In this document: piece by piece, positions 35,341 through 43,542 of the stretch
How the letters are laid out: every line of letters starts with the position of its first letter
Numbering within the stretch: the stretch's first letter is position 1
Assembly (NCBI GenBank): GCA_938007995.1
Contig: CALLLW010000008.1
Coordinates: 62,001-126,000 of the forward strand
Direction: 5' to 3'
Length of the DNA stretch: 64,000 bases
Source: an uncultured Granulosicoccaceae bacterium
GTDB lineage: Bacteria > Pseudomonadota > Gammaproteobacteria > Granulosicoccales > Granulosicoccaceae
Notes under the pieces: model-generated
Databases searched by the model: none
The model's input: the letters and a program-made list of their open reading frames with translations, nothing else
What the model was told of the DNA's origin: nothing
Program-made: the position numbers and the translations under genes

Positions 35341-36184
35341 CCAGGGAATTACGAATATAAAGCTCACGCAACTTAGGCGCTACCGGGCCCGGTTTACCAT
35401 CACCTATCTGTGTACCGTCTATCTCAACCACCGGCCAGACAAACGTTGAAGCACTGGTGATAAATGCCTCAGAGGCAAATTTTGCTTCATCGATTGTGAA
35501 TGAACGCTCTTCAAACACAATGTTTTCTTTTTCAACCAACTCAAGCACAGAAGCGCGAGTGATGCCCGGCAGAATTTCATTACCGAGATGGCGCGTAATC
35601 AACTTGCCTTCTTTATCTACAATAAAGGCATTGTTTGAACTGCCTTCAGTGACATAGCCATCCTCTACCATCCATGCATCTACCGCTCCTGCTTCTTTGG
35701 CAGCCTGCTTGGCCAGCACCTGAGCCAATAGTCCCACGGTTTTGATATCACGTCGCTTCCAGCGAATATCCGGCAGTGAGATAACATTAATTCCATTTTG
35801 CGCGTGTGGTGACTCGATCAACTGCTTGGCCTGGGTAAACATAACCCAACCGGGTTTGGTATCTGCTGCAGGAAAAGGAAAATCCCGGTCGGCGCTGCCC
35901 CTGCTGACTTGTAGGTAAACCAGCCCTTCGTGTATGCCGTTGCGCTCTATCAAATCTTTTTGCACACGAACGATCTCATCATCGGTTGCAGGTGCAGACA
36001 TTTTCAATTCATTTAATGAACGATGCAGTCGCTTGATATGGCCTTTATTGTCGATCAGCTTTCCCTGCAGCACAGAAGAGACCTCGTAAACTGAATCAGC
36101 AAACAAAAAGCCACGATCAAACACCGAGATCTTCGCATTTTCTTCAGCCACGAACTCGCCGTTAACAAAAACTGTTCTACTCAT
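35327..36184 (-). CDS. dat: D-amino-acid transaminase (D-alanine aminotransferase)
   Basis: This 285-residue PLP enzyme is of fold type IV: ISVFDRGFLFADSVYEV at the N-terminus, the PLP lysine at about 148 in RRDIKTVGLLAQVLAKQ, and the phosphate-binding VTEGSSNNAFIV. The pattern DRGFLFADSVYEV and the length fit D-alanine aminotransferase rather than branched-chain enzymes. It would interconvert D-alanine and 2-oxoglutarate with pyruvate and D-glutamate. It is the third gene after dgcN and dgcA, 33 nt behind dgcA, so it can feed D-glutamate into their pathway. Confidence 0.88.
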   Translation of the reverse strand: MSRTVFVNGEFVAEENAKISVFDRGFLFADSVYEVSSVLQGKLIDNKGHIKRLHRSLNELKMSAPATDDEIVRVQKDLIERNGIHEGLVYLQVSRGSADRDFPFPAADTKPGWVMFTQAKQLIESPHAQNGINVISLPDIRWKRRDIKTVGLLAQVLAKQAAKEAGAVDAWMVEDGYVTEGSSNNAFIVDKEGKLITRHLGNEILPGITRASVLELVEKENIVFEERSFTIDEAKFASEAFITSASTFVWPVVEIDGTQIGDGKPGPVAPKLRELYIRNSLARAE

Positions 36185-36217
36185 CTTTTTGTTTTTCCGA
36201 AATGTTACGGGTTGCCA

Positions 36218-37219
36218 TTAACCCCAAAGGTCTGCAACCGGCGGAGCAACACAATAGTTGCTGTAGTCCAGTGGGTTATCACGATCTTCAGCAAGCAGCA
36301 AAGGACCATCAAGATCAATCACTGATGCCTGACCTGTCAACAAGGTTGCCGGTGCCATGGCAAGGGAAGTAGCAACCATACAACCCACCATCACTTCAAA
36401 GCCCTGCTCTACCGCTATTTTTTGCAACGCAAGTGCTTCTGTTAATCCGCCGGTTTTATCAAGTTTGATATTGATCATATCGTACCGACCTGATAACGCA
36501 TCAAGCGTTTTTCGATCATGGCACGATTCATCAGCACACAATGTTATCGGTCGATCAAACGACGCTAGCTCTGCATCTGCTGAGGCCGGTAACGGCTGCT
36601 CGATCATACTGACACCAATTTCATCAAGCTTCGGCACCATGACATCGTAATCTTTCGCACTCCAGCCTTCGTTGGCATCAACAATAATACGACTGTCCGG
36701 CGCACCGGCTCTGACGGCAGTTACACGCTCTACATCACCATCGCCGGCCAGTTTAAGTTTTAGCAACGGTCGATCACTGTAACGCTTTGCAGCGTCATGC
36801 ATTTTTTCCGGTGTATCGAGTGATAAAGTGTAAGCGGTAATTGCCGGTTCCGGCTTGTCAATACCGGCCAGTTGCCATACCCTTTTACCGGTTAAGCGGG
36901 CTTCTAAATCCCACAACGCGCAGTCGACTGCATTGAGGGCTGCACCGGCTTGCAGATGTTGCTGCAACTCAGACCTGAGCTCTGCAGGTTCTGCGGCACC
37001 GCTTTTAAACAGTGACTGACATTGATTGATCTCTGCAATAACACTTTCTATTGTCTCGCCGTATCTGGCATAAGGTACACATTCACCCCGACCGGAAACA
37101 CCATCGGCAGAGTCAGTCAATGTTACCGTCACTACTTCAGCAGTGGTTTTACTGCCGCGCGAGATCGCAAATGATCCGTCTATCGGCCATGATTCACAAG
37201 CTGCTCTGAGTGTTAGCAA
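36218..37219 (-). CDS. dgcA: N-acetyl-D-glutamate / dipeptide epimerase-type racemase (DgcA)
   Basis: The 333-residue protein is an enolase-superfamily epimerase: paired lysines in LLKLKLAGDGD, metal ligands in VDANEGW (Asp 181), IEQPLP (Glu 207) and CADES (Asp 230), and the opposite-side lysine in NIKLDKTGG. Muconate-lactonizing-subgroup enzymes of this sort racemise L-Ala-D/L-Glu; those next to DUF1611 genes are DgcA, reported to act on N-acetyl-D-glutamate. The start is a TTG with AGGG about 8 nt upstream, 20 nt after dgcN. The dgcN pairing makes the DgcA role more likely than dipeptide recycling. Confidence 0.85.
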   Translation of the reverse strand: MLTLRAACESWPIDGSFAISRGSKTTAEVVTVTLTDSADGVSGRGECVPYARYGETIESVIAEINQCQSLFKSGAAEPAELRSELQQHLQAGAALNAVDCALWDLEARLTGKRVWQLAGIDKPEPAITAYTLSLDTPEKMHDAAKRYSDRPLLKLKLAGDGDVERVTAVRAGAPDSRIIVDANEGWSAKDYDVMVPKLDEIGVSMIEQPLPASADAELASFDRPITLCADESCHDRKTLDALSGRYDMINIKLDKTGGLTEALALQKIAVEQGFEVMVGCMVATSLAMAPATLLTGQASVIDLDGPLLLAEDRDNPLDYSNYCVAPPVADLWG

Positions 37220-37239
37220 AATTTTCCCTGACCTGTGTG

Positions 37240-38238
37240 TTAAAGCATTGCATCAAGCAATTTATCGACACCTGTTCTGAATGGATCAACCGCTGGTAAC
37301 TGATGCTGCTGTTCAAGTTGTTCCAGCAGTTGTGAGGCTTTAGCCTCATCCAGTGCTTTGGTGTTAATAGAAAGACCGGCAATCTTTGCATTTGGGTTGG
37401 TGAGTATTGCTGCAGACAGTGCCGCCTGCATGCAATCATCAATCGCTGGCAATGCATAACCCGGCAATCCGCGCATGTGGGTACGTGTAGGCTCGTGACA
37501 CAGCACCAGATAATCCGGCTGTGCGCCATGGATTAAACCGAGCGTAACACCGGCAAACGAAGGATGATAAAGCGACCCCTGACCTTCGATCACATCCCAG
37601 TGATCATCGGCGGCAGCCGGCGCCAGCGATTCTGTAGCACCCGAGATAAAGTCTGAAACCACTGCATCTACAGACACACCTTCGCCACAGATTAAAATAC
37701 CGGTTTGGCCTGTCGCTCTGAAGTCTGCAGCAAGTCCTTTGTTGTGCAGGGCCTTCTCCAGCGCCAGTGCGGTATACATTTTTCCGCATGAGCAATCTGT
37801 ACCGACCGGCAGAATTCTTTTGCCACTGCGTGGCTCACCGGTTGCAACATTGAAGGTCTGAGTTGGATGACGAACATCGTGCAGAGTAAGACCAAGCTTT
37901 GATGCTTTATCAGACAGAACATCCACATCTGCCAGTTTGTTGTGCAATCCGGCAGCGATATCCAGACCCTTATCAAGCGCCTGACTCAACACTTCGATCC
38001 AGTCAGGTGAGATCACGCCGCCACGATTGGCCACGCCAATGACCAGTGTCTGCGCACCGGCACTGACTGCTTCTGAGAGATCCATTTCCTTCAGGCCACA
38101 GTCTGCATTGCAGTTATCCAGACTCAACTGTCCAACGCAGTTATCAGGTCGCCAGTCGACAATTCCCTGAGCGACCTTGGCGGCCAGCGGGTCCGCAGCG
38201 TCGCCAAGAAATAACAAATAAGGTGCTTTTATTCTCAT
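37240..38238 (-). CDS. dgcN: DUF1611 protein, D-glutamate N-acetyltransferase DgcN
   Basis: From the ATG at 38238 (AGAGAGA upstream) the protein is 332 residues. It has the DUF1611 layout: N-terminal IKAPYLLFLGDA, then a P-loop-like ILPVGTDCSCGKMYTALALEKAL and DVIEGQGSLYHPSFAGVTLGL, HEPTRTHMRG and AGLSINTKAL. DUF1611 proteins next to an epimerase are DgcN, reported to N-acetylate D-glutamate before DgcA racemises it. It is first of a three-gene operon with dgcA and dat. No regulator of the DgcR kind is in the window. Confidence 0.87.
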   Translation of the reverse strand: MRIKAPYLLFLGDAADPLAAKVAQGIVDWRPDNCVGQLSLDNCNADCGLKEMDLSEAVSAGAQTLVIGVANRGGVISPDWIEVLSQALDKGLDIAAGLHNKLADVDVLSDKASKLGLTLHDVRHPTQTFNVATGEPRSGKRILPVGTDCSCGKMYTALALEKALHNKGLAADFRATGQTGILICGEGVSVDAVVSDFISGATESLAPAAADDHWDVIEGQGSLYHPSFAGVTLGLIHGAQPDYLVLCHEPTRTHMRGLPGYALPAIDDCMQAALSAAILTNPNAKIAGLSINTKALDEAKASQLLEQLEQQHQLPAVDPFRTGVDKLLDAML

Positions 38239-38267
38239 GCTGTCTCTCTGCACTCAGCTACTCTGTA

Positions 38268-38299
38268 CAATTCATGGCACATCACAATTCAGGGCACAT
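38268..38299. repeat. Direct repeat upstream of dgcN, possible operator
   Basis: CAATTCATGGCACAT (38268-38282) recurs as CAATTCAGGGCACAT (38285-38299), 14 of 15 identical, 17 bp apart. It lies 30-60 bp upstream of the dgcN start in a divergent promoter region shared with the DUF1289 gene. Confidence 0.6.
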
Positions 38300-38480
38300 G
38301 CATACAAGCACGGCATGACCTTGAAAAAGGGACTTATGGTATGGTGCCTGCTGCTGTGCCGCTGTCCGCCCGTTTTGTTCGTTTACTCGCAGCGTTAGTC
38401 TACAAGGAACGCAAACGCCGGTCGATTCCGATCATTGCACATCACCACCTGCAACATACCACCTGTGAATTTTACGATTT

Positions 38481-38720
38481 ATGTCTGATCGACCTCGCCG
38501 CAAACGACGCATGACCACACTGCCCGATGACGCACCCGATGTCGCATCACCGTGCATCAGCATCTGCGAGATGGATCAGAAAACAGGTTTGTGCGGTGGC
38601 TGTTATCGAACGCTCGAAGAAATCGCCACCTGGTCACGGATTCCGAATCAGCAGCGCTGGGAAATTGTTCAGTCGCTGCGTCAGCGGCGTGCTGACGCGA
38701 AGAACGCAGACAACCACTGA
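38481..38720 (+). CDS. DUF1289 small cysteine-containing protein
   Basis: The 79-residue protein has the DUF1289 pattern: SPCISICEMDQKTGLCGGCYRTLEEIATWSRI-like, with four cysteines in C-x3-C-x8-C-x2-C spacing, followed by the basic C-terminus RWEIVQSLRQRRADA. The cysteines probably bind a metal or an iron-sulfur centre. The family's function is unknown. It is a single gene between the divergent dgcN operon and the converging prephenate dehydratase gene. Confidence 0.88.
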   Translation: MSDRPRRKRRMTTLPDDAPDVASPCISICEMDQKTGLCGGCYRTLEEIATWSRIPNQQRWEIVQSLRQRRADAKNADNH

Positions 38721-38750
38721 ATTACTTTTTTAAGTCAGACAATTCCAGCC

Positions 38751-38772
38751 CAGGCATTTCCAGGGCATTTCC
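38751..38772. repeat. 10/11-bp tandem repeat next to the pheA stop
   Basis: CAGGCATTTC (38751-38760) is followed by CAGGGCATTTC (38761-38771). It lies 5 bp downstream of the prephenate dehydratase stop codon. Confidence 0.75.
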
Positions 38773-38776
38773 ACCG

Positions 38777-39634
38777 TCAGGCACCCAGATTTTGCGTCCG
38801 GTAGGAATTAGCCGGATAAGTACCCAGAATTTTAAGCTTGGTTGAGTAGAACTGAAGCTCCTGAAACGCTGTATCAACCAGCTTATCTGCCGGGTGACCT
38901 TCGATTTCTGCATAGAACTGCGCAACCTGAAAGCGCTCATCAATAATGTAGCTTTCAAGTTTGGTGATGTTGACACCGCAGGTAGCAAAGCCACCCAGTG
39001 ATTTATACAGTGCCGCAGGAACACTGCGAACCTTAAAAGTGAAGCTGGTCATGCACGGCCCATCCTGAGGGTCCGGCTCTATACGGGTGGCACTCAACAC
39101 AATAAACCGGGTTGTGTTACCCAGCCGATCCTCAACCCGTTCGCGCAACACGTCCAGACCGTAGATTTCGCCCGCCAGTGCCGAGGCTATAGCCCCCTGC
39201 GATGGATCGTTGAGGTCTCTTATCTCTCTGGCCGACCCTGCGGTATCTGTCGAAGGCATCGGCTTGACCTTGAGCTCTTCAATCAGCGATAAACACTGCG
39301 CTAAACCTTGCGGGTGCGAGCGTATGTGCGTGAGCTGATCCAGTGAGGTTCCCTTCAGCCCCAGCAAACAATGCTTCACCGGCTGATAGTGCTCATTAAT
39401 GATGTAGAGGGTCGACTCGGGAATCAAATGATGGATGTCTGCCACCCGACCACCCAGTGAGTTTTCGATCGGGATCATCGCCAGTCCCGCCTCGCGATTC
39501 TCGACCGATGCAAAAGCCGCAGAAAAAGACTCACAGGCAACCGGTTCCATATCCGGGTAGGCGGTTTTGCAAGCCAGATGCGAATAGGCACCCGGCTCAC
39601 CCTGGTAGGCAATCTTGTTTCTGTAATCTGGCAT
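38777..39634 (-). CDS. pheA: Prephenate dehydratase, monofunctional, alphaproteobacterial type
   Basis: The 285-residue protein has only the dehydratase and ACT domains, without the chorismate mutase found in most gammaproteobacterial P-proteins. Catalytic and binding motifs are AYQGEPGAYSHLA, MIPIENSLGGRVADIHHL, DTAGSARE and the catalytic NTTRFIVLS. The ACT domain has GGFATCGVNITKLESYI where gammaproteobacterial enzymes have the phenylalanine-binding ESRP. It makes phenylpyruvate for phenylalanine synthesis. Overall wording is strikingly like alphaproteobacterial PheA, which suggests transfer or an unusual host lineage. Confidence 0.93.
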   Translation of the reverse strand: MPDYRNKIAYQGEPGAYSHLACKTAYPDMEPVACESFSAAFASVENREAGLAMIPIENSLGGRVADIHHLIPESTLYIINEHYQPVKHCLLGLKGTSLDQLTHIRSHPQGLAQCLSLIEELKVKPMPSTDTAGSAREIRDLNDPSQGAIASALAGEIYGLDVLRERVEDRLGNTTRFIVLSATRIEPDPQDGPCMTSFTFKVRSVPAALYKSLGGFATCGVNITKLESYIIDERFQVAQFYAEIEGHPADKLVDTAFQELQFYSTKLKILGTYPANSYRTQNLGA

Positions 39635-39774
39635 AAGCTGTCGTTTAAATTTTTTTCGCTATTCTACCGCATTGCACCCTGCGTCATTCAAGCCACACGT
39701 CACAGGTAGATCTCTGCCGCCTATAGACAGCACCTATATTGGTGCCGGCTGCATATCAACCACGGCGCCAGACT

Positions 39775-40446
39775 CTAAAAATCGAGATCACTGGATTCGC
39801 AGATGAATCGAATCAAAGGCTTGATCGATGTAAAAAGCGCTGCAGACTGCTTGTCAAAATCCTTATCCGTGACCATCGACGCTTTTAAGTGCTGTACTGC
39901 GATAAAATCCTTGCGCTTTAGATCATCTATAAGCGGGTGATCCGGATCGTAGCCTTTGGGTGCTTTTTTCAGACTATCCCCTTGCAGCTCGAACCCTTTG
40001 GTACCTAGCTGTTGCGCCAGTTTTTTCCACACTTTGCGATTTTCGTCTATGTGCAATCGAACGTTACCAAGGGTGGCATTGTCCGGATGCCAGATTCCAC
40101 CAGCGACAAACACCTCGCTTTTTTCTATGTGCAGATAAAAGCCGGGCGCATGCACGTCTTTTCCTGCGGTGTGTCTAAACTGAATACCAATATTGGTTTT
40201 GTACGGAGTTTTGTCCTTACTGAACCGCATATCCCGATACACACGCATTAACGACCCGCCAACCTTCTTTGGACTGGCAATAAAGTACGGCGATATCTTC
40301 TTTAAGCGCGGCGCCATCGACTCGATATAAGCCAGTGCAGGCTCACGCACACTTTCTTCATAGCGGGATTTGTTTTGCTCAAACCACTCGCGATTATTGT
40401 TTTTTTCAAGCTCGCCTAAAAACCTGAAAGTACTCCTGGTGAACAT
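39775..40446 (-). CDS. DUF2461 (TIGR02453) family protein
   Basis: From the ATG at 40446, with a GGGAG site 7 nt upstream, the protein is 223 residues. It shows DUF2461 signatures: TFRFLGELEKNNNREWFEQNK at the start, GGSLMRVYRDMRFSKDKTPYKTN, GFYLHIEKSEVFVAGGIW and YDPDHPLIDDLKRKDFIA. The family is widespread in bacteria and fungi, but its function is unknown. It appears as a single gene, transcribed away from the divergent PLD-like gene. Confidence 0.9.
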   Translation of the reverse strand: MFTRSTFRFLGELEKNNNREWFEQNKSRYEESVREPALAYIESMAPRLKKISPYFIASPKKVGGSLMRVYRDMRFSKDKTPYKTNIGIQFRHTAGKDVHAPGFYLHIEKSEVFVAGGIWHPDNATLGNVRLHIDENRKVWKKLAQQLGTKGFELQGDSLKKAPKGYDPDHPLIDDLKRKDFIAVQHLKASMVTDKDFDKQSAALFTSIKPLIRFICESSDLDF

Positions 40447-40567
40447 TGACTTCTCCCGCAACCGTTGCAGCAAAGTCTATCGTGCCGCAATTCTTATCAG
40501 ATAACTATACAATACCAGCCAACCATACAGAACCGGCAAAAAGCTGTAGTTCAATCCCGGGAACCAC

Positions 40568-41098
40568 ATGCATCAACTATTGCTCAATCGTGATATCTAC
40601 ACAGAGTTTGTACAGAGCAAAGTGCCAATGGCAAAAAAATTCCTGTGGGTGATCACAGCGGATATTAAGGATTTGCATGTTGAAACAGACAGCGGATTCG
40701 AACCCTTTCTGAGCGTGTTGGCAGGGCTGATCGATCAAGGGGTGGCGGTCAGGCTTATGCACGCTAAAGAACCCGGCCCGAGATTTCGCGAAGACTTCGA
40801 CAACTATGACAGCTTGATCAACAACGAGTTATTCGAACGCGTGCTATGCCCGAGAATTCATACCAAAGCAATAATCATCGATGCACAATTGGCTTTTGTC
40901 GGGTCTGCCAATCTGACTGGCGCAGGCCTTGGCGCTAAAAGCGAGCATCGCAGAAACTTTGAAGCCGGTTTTGTATTTGATGATACCGCCCACATCGAAC
41001 AACTGATGAGCTGGATAGATTATCTATACCTTGGAGAAGAATGCCATCAGTGCCAAAGACGCGAATACTGCCCTGATCCAATCATCGACCGAACCTGA
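40568..41098 (+). CDS. Single-HKD phospholipase D-like protein with Cys-rich tail
   Basis: The 176-residue protein has one HKD motif, HTKAIIIDAQLAFVGSANLTG (His, Lys and Asp all present), so two copies would pair to form an active site, as in Nuc-type endonucleases. A possible half motif is missing from the N-terminal part. The C-terminus carries three closely spaced cysteines in ECHQCQRREYCPDPI, which could hold a metal. It could be a nuclease or phosphodiesterase; there is no signal peptide, so it should be cytoplasmic. A start a few codons later is possible. Confidence 0.75.
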   Translation: MHQLLLNRDIYTEFVQSKVPMAKKFLWVITADIKDLHVETDSGFEPFLSVLAGLIDQGVAVRLMHAKEPGPRFREDFDNYDSLINNELFERVLCPRIHTKAIIIDAQLAFVGSANLTGAGLGAKSEHRRNFEAGFVFDDTAHIEQLMSWIDYLYLGEECHQCQRREYCPDPIIDRT

Positions 41099-41109
41099 AG
41101 CTTACATGT

Positions 41110-41670
41110 TCAATCTCCAGTATTCAGATCTGAACTTCCAGACTGCTGTTCAACATATTGTTGTAGCAATTCGTTCTGAGTTTGCAATCGCAAATCGATG
41201 CTATCCATGGTTCGTTGCAGGCGCCTAAAGTCATCGGAGTATCGAGTCTCCTGCGCCACCTCATCCACTTTGGCGCGTACCTGCTGCGCGTATTGACCGA
41301 TCAGCGGCAGATCAATAAATATTTTCAGCACCCAGATAGCAAGCGCGACGATTACCGTGGCACCGAAAACCGCACCCAAACCACGCGCCAGCCCGACAAT
41401 AATATTCCGCCAGACAATACGCCACGGCGAGTTAAGGTAGCGCATAAAGTCTTCAAGCTCAGCGCTAACCAGCCGCCGGCGCGCAAGCTTGCGTAACCTC
41501 TCATCATTGCTCTCGTCCCTGCTCGTGTCTTCTTCAGGCTGGGCATCAGGTATACCCTGACGATGACCTTGATACCAGTCATCGCCAAACCGCTCATCAG
41601 CGGCAACAGGTCTTAATCTGTTGCTACCGGAAGCAAACCTTTTATAACCGGGGATTCGCCGCTCTGCCAT
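41110..41670 (-). CDS. DUF5665-like membrane protein
   Basis: From the ATG at 41670 the protein is 186 residues. The first half is basic and polar. The second half has LEDFMRYLNSPWRIVWRNI followed by a hydrophobic stretch GLARGLGAVFGATVIVALAIWVL, resembling DUF5665 proteins, then a coiled coil (VRAKVDEVAQETR to the end). It is likely an inner-membrane protein of unknown function. The frame is open further upstream, but that part overlaps the divergent nitronate monooxygenase and looks non-coding. Confidence 0.65.
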   Translation of the reverse strand: MAERRIPGYKRFASGSNRLRPVAADERFGDDWYQGHRQGIPDAQPEEDTSRDESNDERLRKLARRRLVSAELEDFMRYLNSPWRIVWRNIIVGLARGLGAVFGATVIVALAIWVLKIFIDLPLIGQYAQQVRAKVDEVAQETRYSDDFRRLQRTMDSIDLRLQTQNELLQQYVEQQSGSSDLNTGD

Positions 41671-41770
41671 GCACTGGTTATTGCACAGTTCACACCAAAC
41701 CGGCGAATACAAATTATCCAGCACGCTAATCCAATATACTGGGGCATCACTTTTAAAAAGAAGGCGCACT

Positions 41771-42706
41771 ATGGCCCTGCCCGACCAACTCAAAGGCAAG
41801 CTGGACTTTCCGGTAATCGCCGCACCGATGTTTTTGGTATCCGGACCGGAACTGGTTTGCGCGTGTTGCCTGAATGGCATTGGCGGTACTTTTCCAGCGC
41901 TTAATCAGCGCACTACCGAAGGTTACGCCAGCTGGCTTAGCGAGATCGAAGAAACGCTGCAGGGCAAGACGCACGCTCCGTTCGGCATCAATTTGATTGT
42001 GCATAAAACCAATCCGCGCCTTGCGGCTGATCTTAAAGTCACTGTCGAACATAAAGTGCCATTTGTTATCACCTCTCTGGGTGCAGTCACAGACGTGGTG
42101 GATGCCGTGCACAGCTACGGTGGTCTGGTATTTCACGATGTCACCACGATGCGCCATGCTGAAAAAGCCATACAGGCCGGGGTAGACGGATTAATTCTGG
42201 TTTCAGCCGGCGCGGGAGGTCACGCAGGCACACTACATCCGTTCGCGTTTATTCACGAAATTAAAAATGCCTTTGACACCTGCATCATTCAGTCGGGCGC
42301 TATCTCTACCGGTCAACACGTGCTGGCTGCCAGAGCAGCAGGCGCTGATCTGGCTTACATTGGTACTCGTTTCATCGCCACACAGGAAAGCATGGCGGAT
42401 CAAAGCTACAAAGAAATGATCGTACAGGCCAAAGCCGAAGACATTGTCTATACACCGAAAGTCTCCGGCATTCCGGCCAACTTTATTCGGCAGAGTCTGG
42501 AGCAAAACGGCATTTCACTGCAAAACATCGAAAGCCCGGACATTGACCTTGGCAAAGAATTAATCGATGAAGCGAAAGCCTGGAAGACTATCTGGTCTGC
42601 CGGACACGGTGCAGGTAACATCGAAGATATTCCTTCAACCAGCACACTGTGCCAGACGCTCAAACAGGAATATCGACAAAAGCTTGATGCACTCTATACC
42701 CGGTGA
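41771..42706 (+). CDS. Nitronate monooxygenase (NMO family, FMN-dependent)
   Basis: From the ATG at 41771 the enzyme is 311 residues. It has the NMO barrel: FPVIAAPMFLVSGPELV at the N-terminus, FVITSLGAVTDVV, GVDGLILVSAGAGGHAG with the catalytic histidine, IIQSGAISTGQHVLAARAAGADLAYIGTRF for FMN phosphate binding. It oxidises alkyl nitronates such as propionate 3-nitronate. It is followed 40 nt later by an enoyl-CoA hydratase gene in the same direction, so a role in an acyl-CoA pathway cannot be excluded. Confidence 0.88.
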   Translation: MALPDQLKGKLDFPVIAAPMFLVSGPELVCACCLNGIGGTFPALNQRTTEGYASWLSEIEETLQGKTHAPFGINLIVHKTNPRLAADLKVTVEHKVPFVITSLGAVTDVVDAVHSYGGLVFHDVTTMRHAEKAIQAGVDGLILVSAGAGGHAGTLHPFAFIHEIKNAFDTCIIQSGAISTGQHVLAARAAGADLAYIGTRFIATQESMADQSYKEMIVQAKAEDIVYTPKVSGIPANFIRQSLEQNGISLQNIESPDIDLGKELIDEAKAWKTIWSAGHGAGNIEDIPSTSTLCQTLKQEYRQKLDALYTR

Positions 42707-42746
42707 TCATCAGACAACAACGCATCGTAGATGCACGAGAGAAATC

Positions 42747-43490
42747 ATGTCTTTACTACTGAACAACACCAACGATGGATGCTGCACGCTGCAGTTCAAT
42801 CGACCGGACAAACTCAATGCGCTTAACCGTGAAATGTATGCGTTGCTAACCGATGCCATTAACAGCGCGAACAGCAATGCCGAGGTCACATGCATTATTG
42901 TCAAAGGCACGCCAGACATATTCACCGCTGGCAATGACCTCAGTGACTTTGCCGCTGCAGTGCGTGAAGGCGGCACATTCGACGCGCCGTTTTCACTGAT
43001 GCGTGCGATGCTGAACTGCGAAAAGCCGATCATCGCTGCAGTTGACGGCCCGGCTATCGGCATTGGCACCACAATGCTGTTTCACTGTGACCTGGTGTTT
43101 GCAAGCAACAGTGCACGTTTTCAAACGCCGTTTACCGACCTTGGTGTATGCCCTGAGTTTGCATCATCTGAAACCATGCCAGCGATACTCGGCAGTCACA
43201 AAGCTGCACAAATGCTGTTACTTGGTGATCCACTTTCAGCACAGGATGCAGAGCGCTTCGGGCTCGTTAACCAACTGGTAGAGAGCGAAGCGCTTGACGA
43301 AACAGTCAATCAGGTGGCATCGCGCCTGGTAGCGAAGTCACAGGACTCTTTAGCTACATCCCGCCGCCTGCTACGAGCGCGCAATGATAATTATCAGCAG
43401 ATTATAGATCGCGAAGCAGAGCAATTTGCGCGACTGATGGCAACCGATGAATTTCGCCAGAAGCTGGAAAACTTCCTCAACAGAAAATAA
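42747..43490 (+). CDS. Enoyl-CoA hydratase/isomerase family protein
   Basis: The 247-residue crotonase-fold protein has [17 protein letters not shown], the oxyanion-hole TAGNDLSDF, and [28 protein letters not shown]. The usual second catalytic glutamate region reads [17 protein letters not shown], closer to isomerase-type members (ECI/peroxisomal type) than to classic hydratases. I chose the ATG at 42747, 40 nt after the NMO stop. It probably acts in fatty-acid or related acyl-CoA breakdown with the acyl-CoA dehydrogenase that follows 52 nt later. Confidence 0.87.
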   Translation: MSLLLNNTNDGCCTLQFNRPDKLNALNREMYALLTDAINSANSNAEVTCIIVKGTPDIFTAGNDLSDFAAAVREGGTFDAPFSLMRAMLNCEKPIIAAVDGPAIGIGTTMLFHCDLVFASNSARFQTPFTDLGVCPEFASSETMPAILGSHKAAQMLLLGDPLSAQDAERFGLVNQLVESEALDETVNQVASRLVAKSQDSLATSRRLLRARNDNYQQIIDREAEQFARLMATDEFRQKLENFLNRK

Positions 43491-43542
43491 ACCTTGCTGT
43501 AACTGCTTTATTTATCTAACAGCAAACCCGGGACCACAGCCT

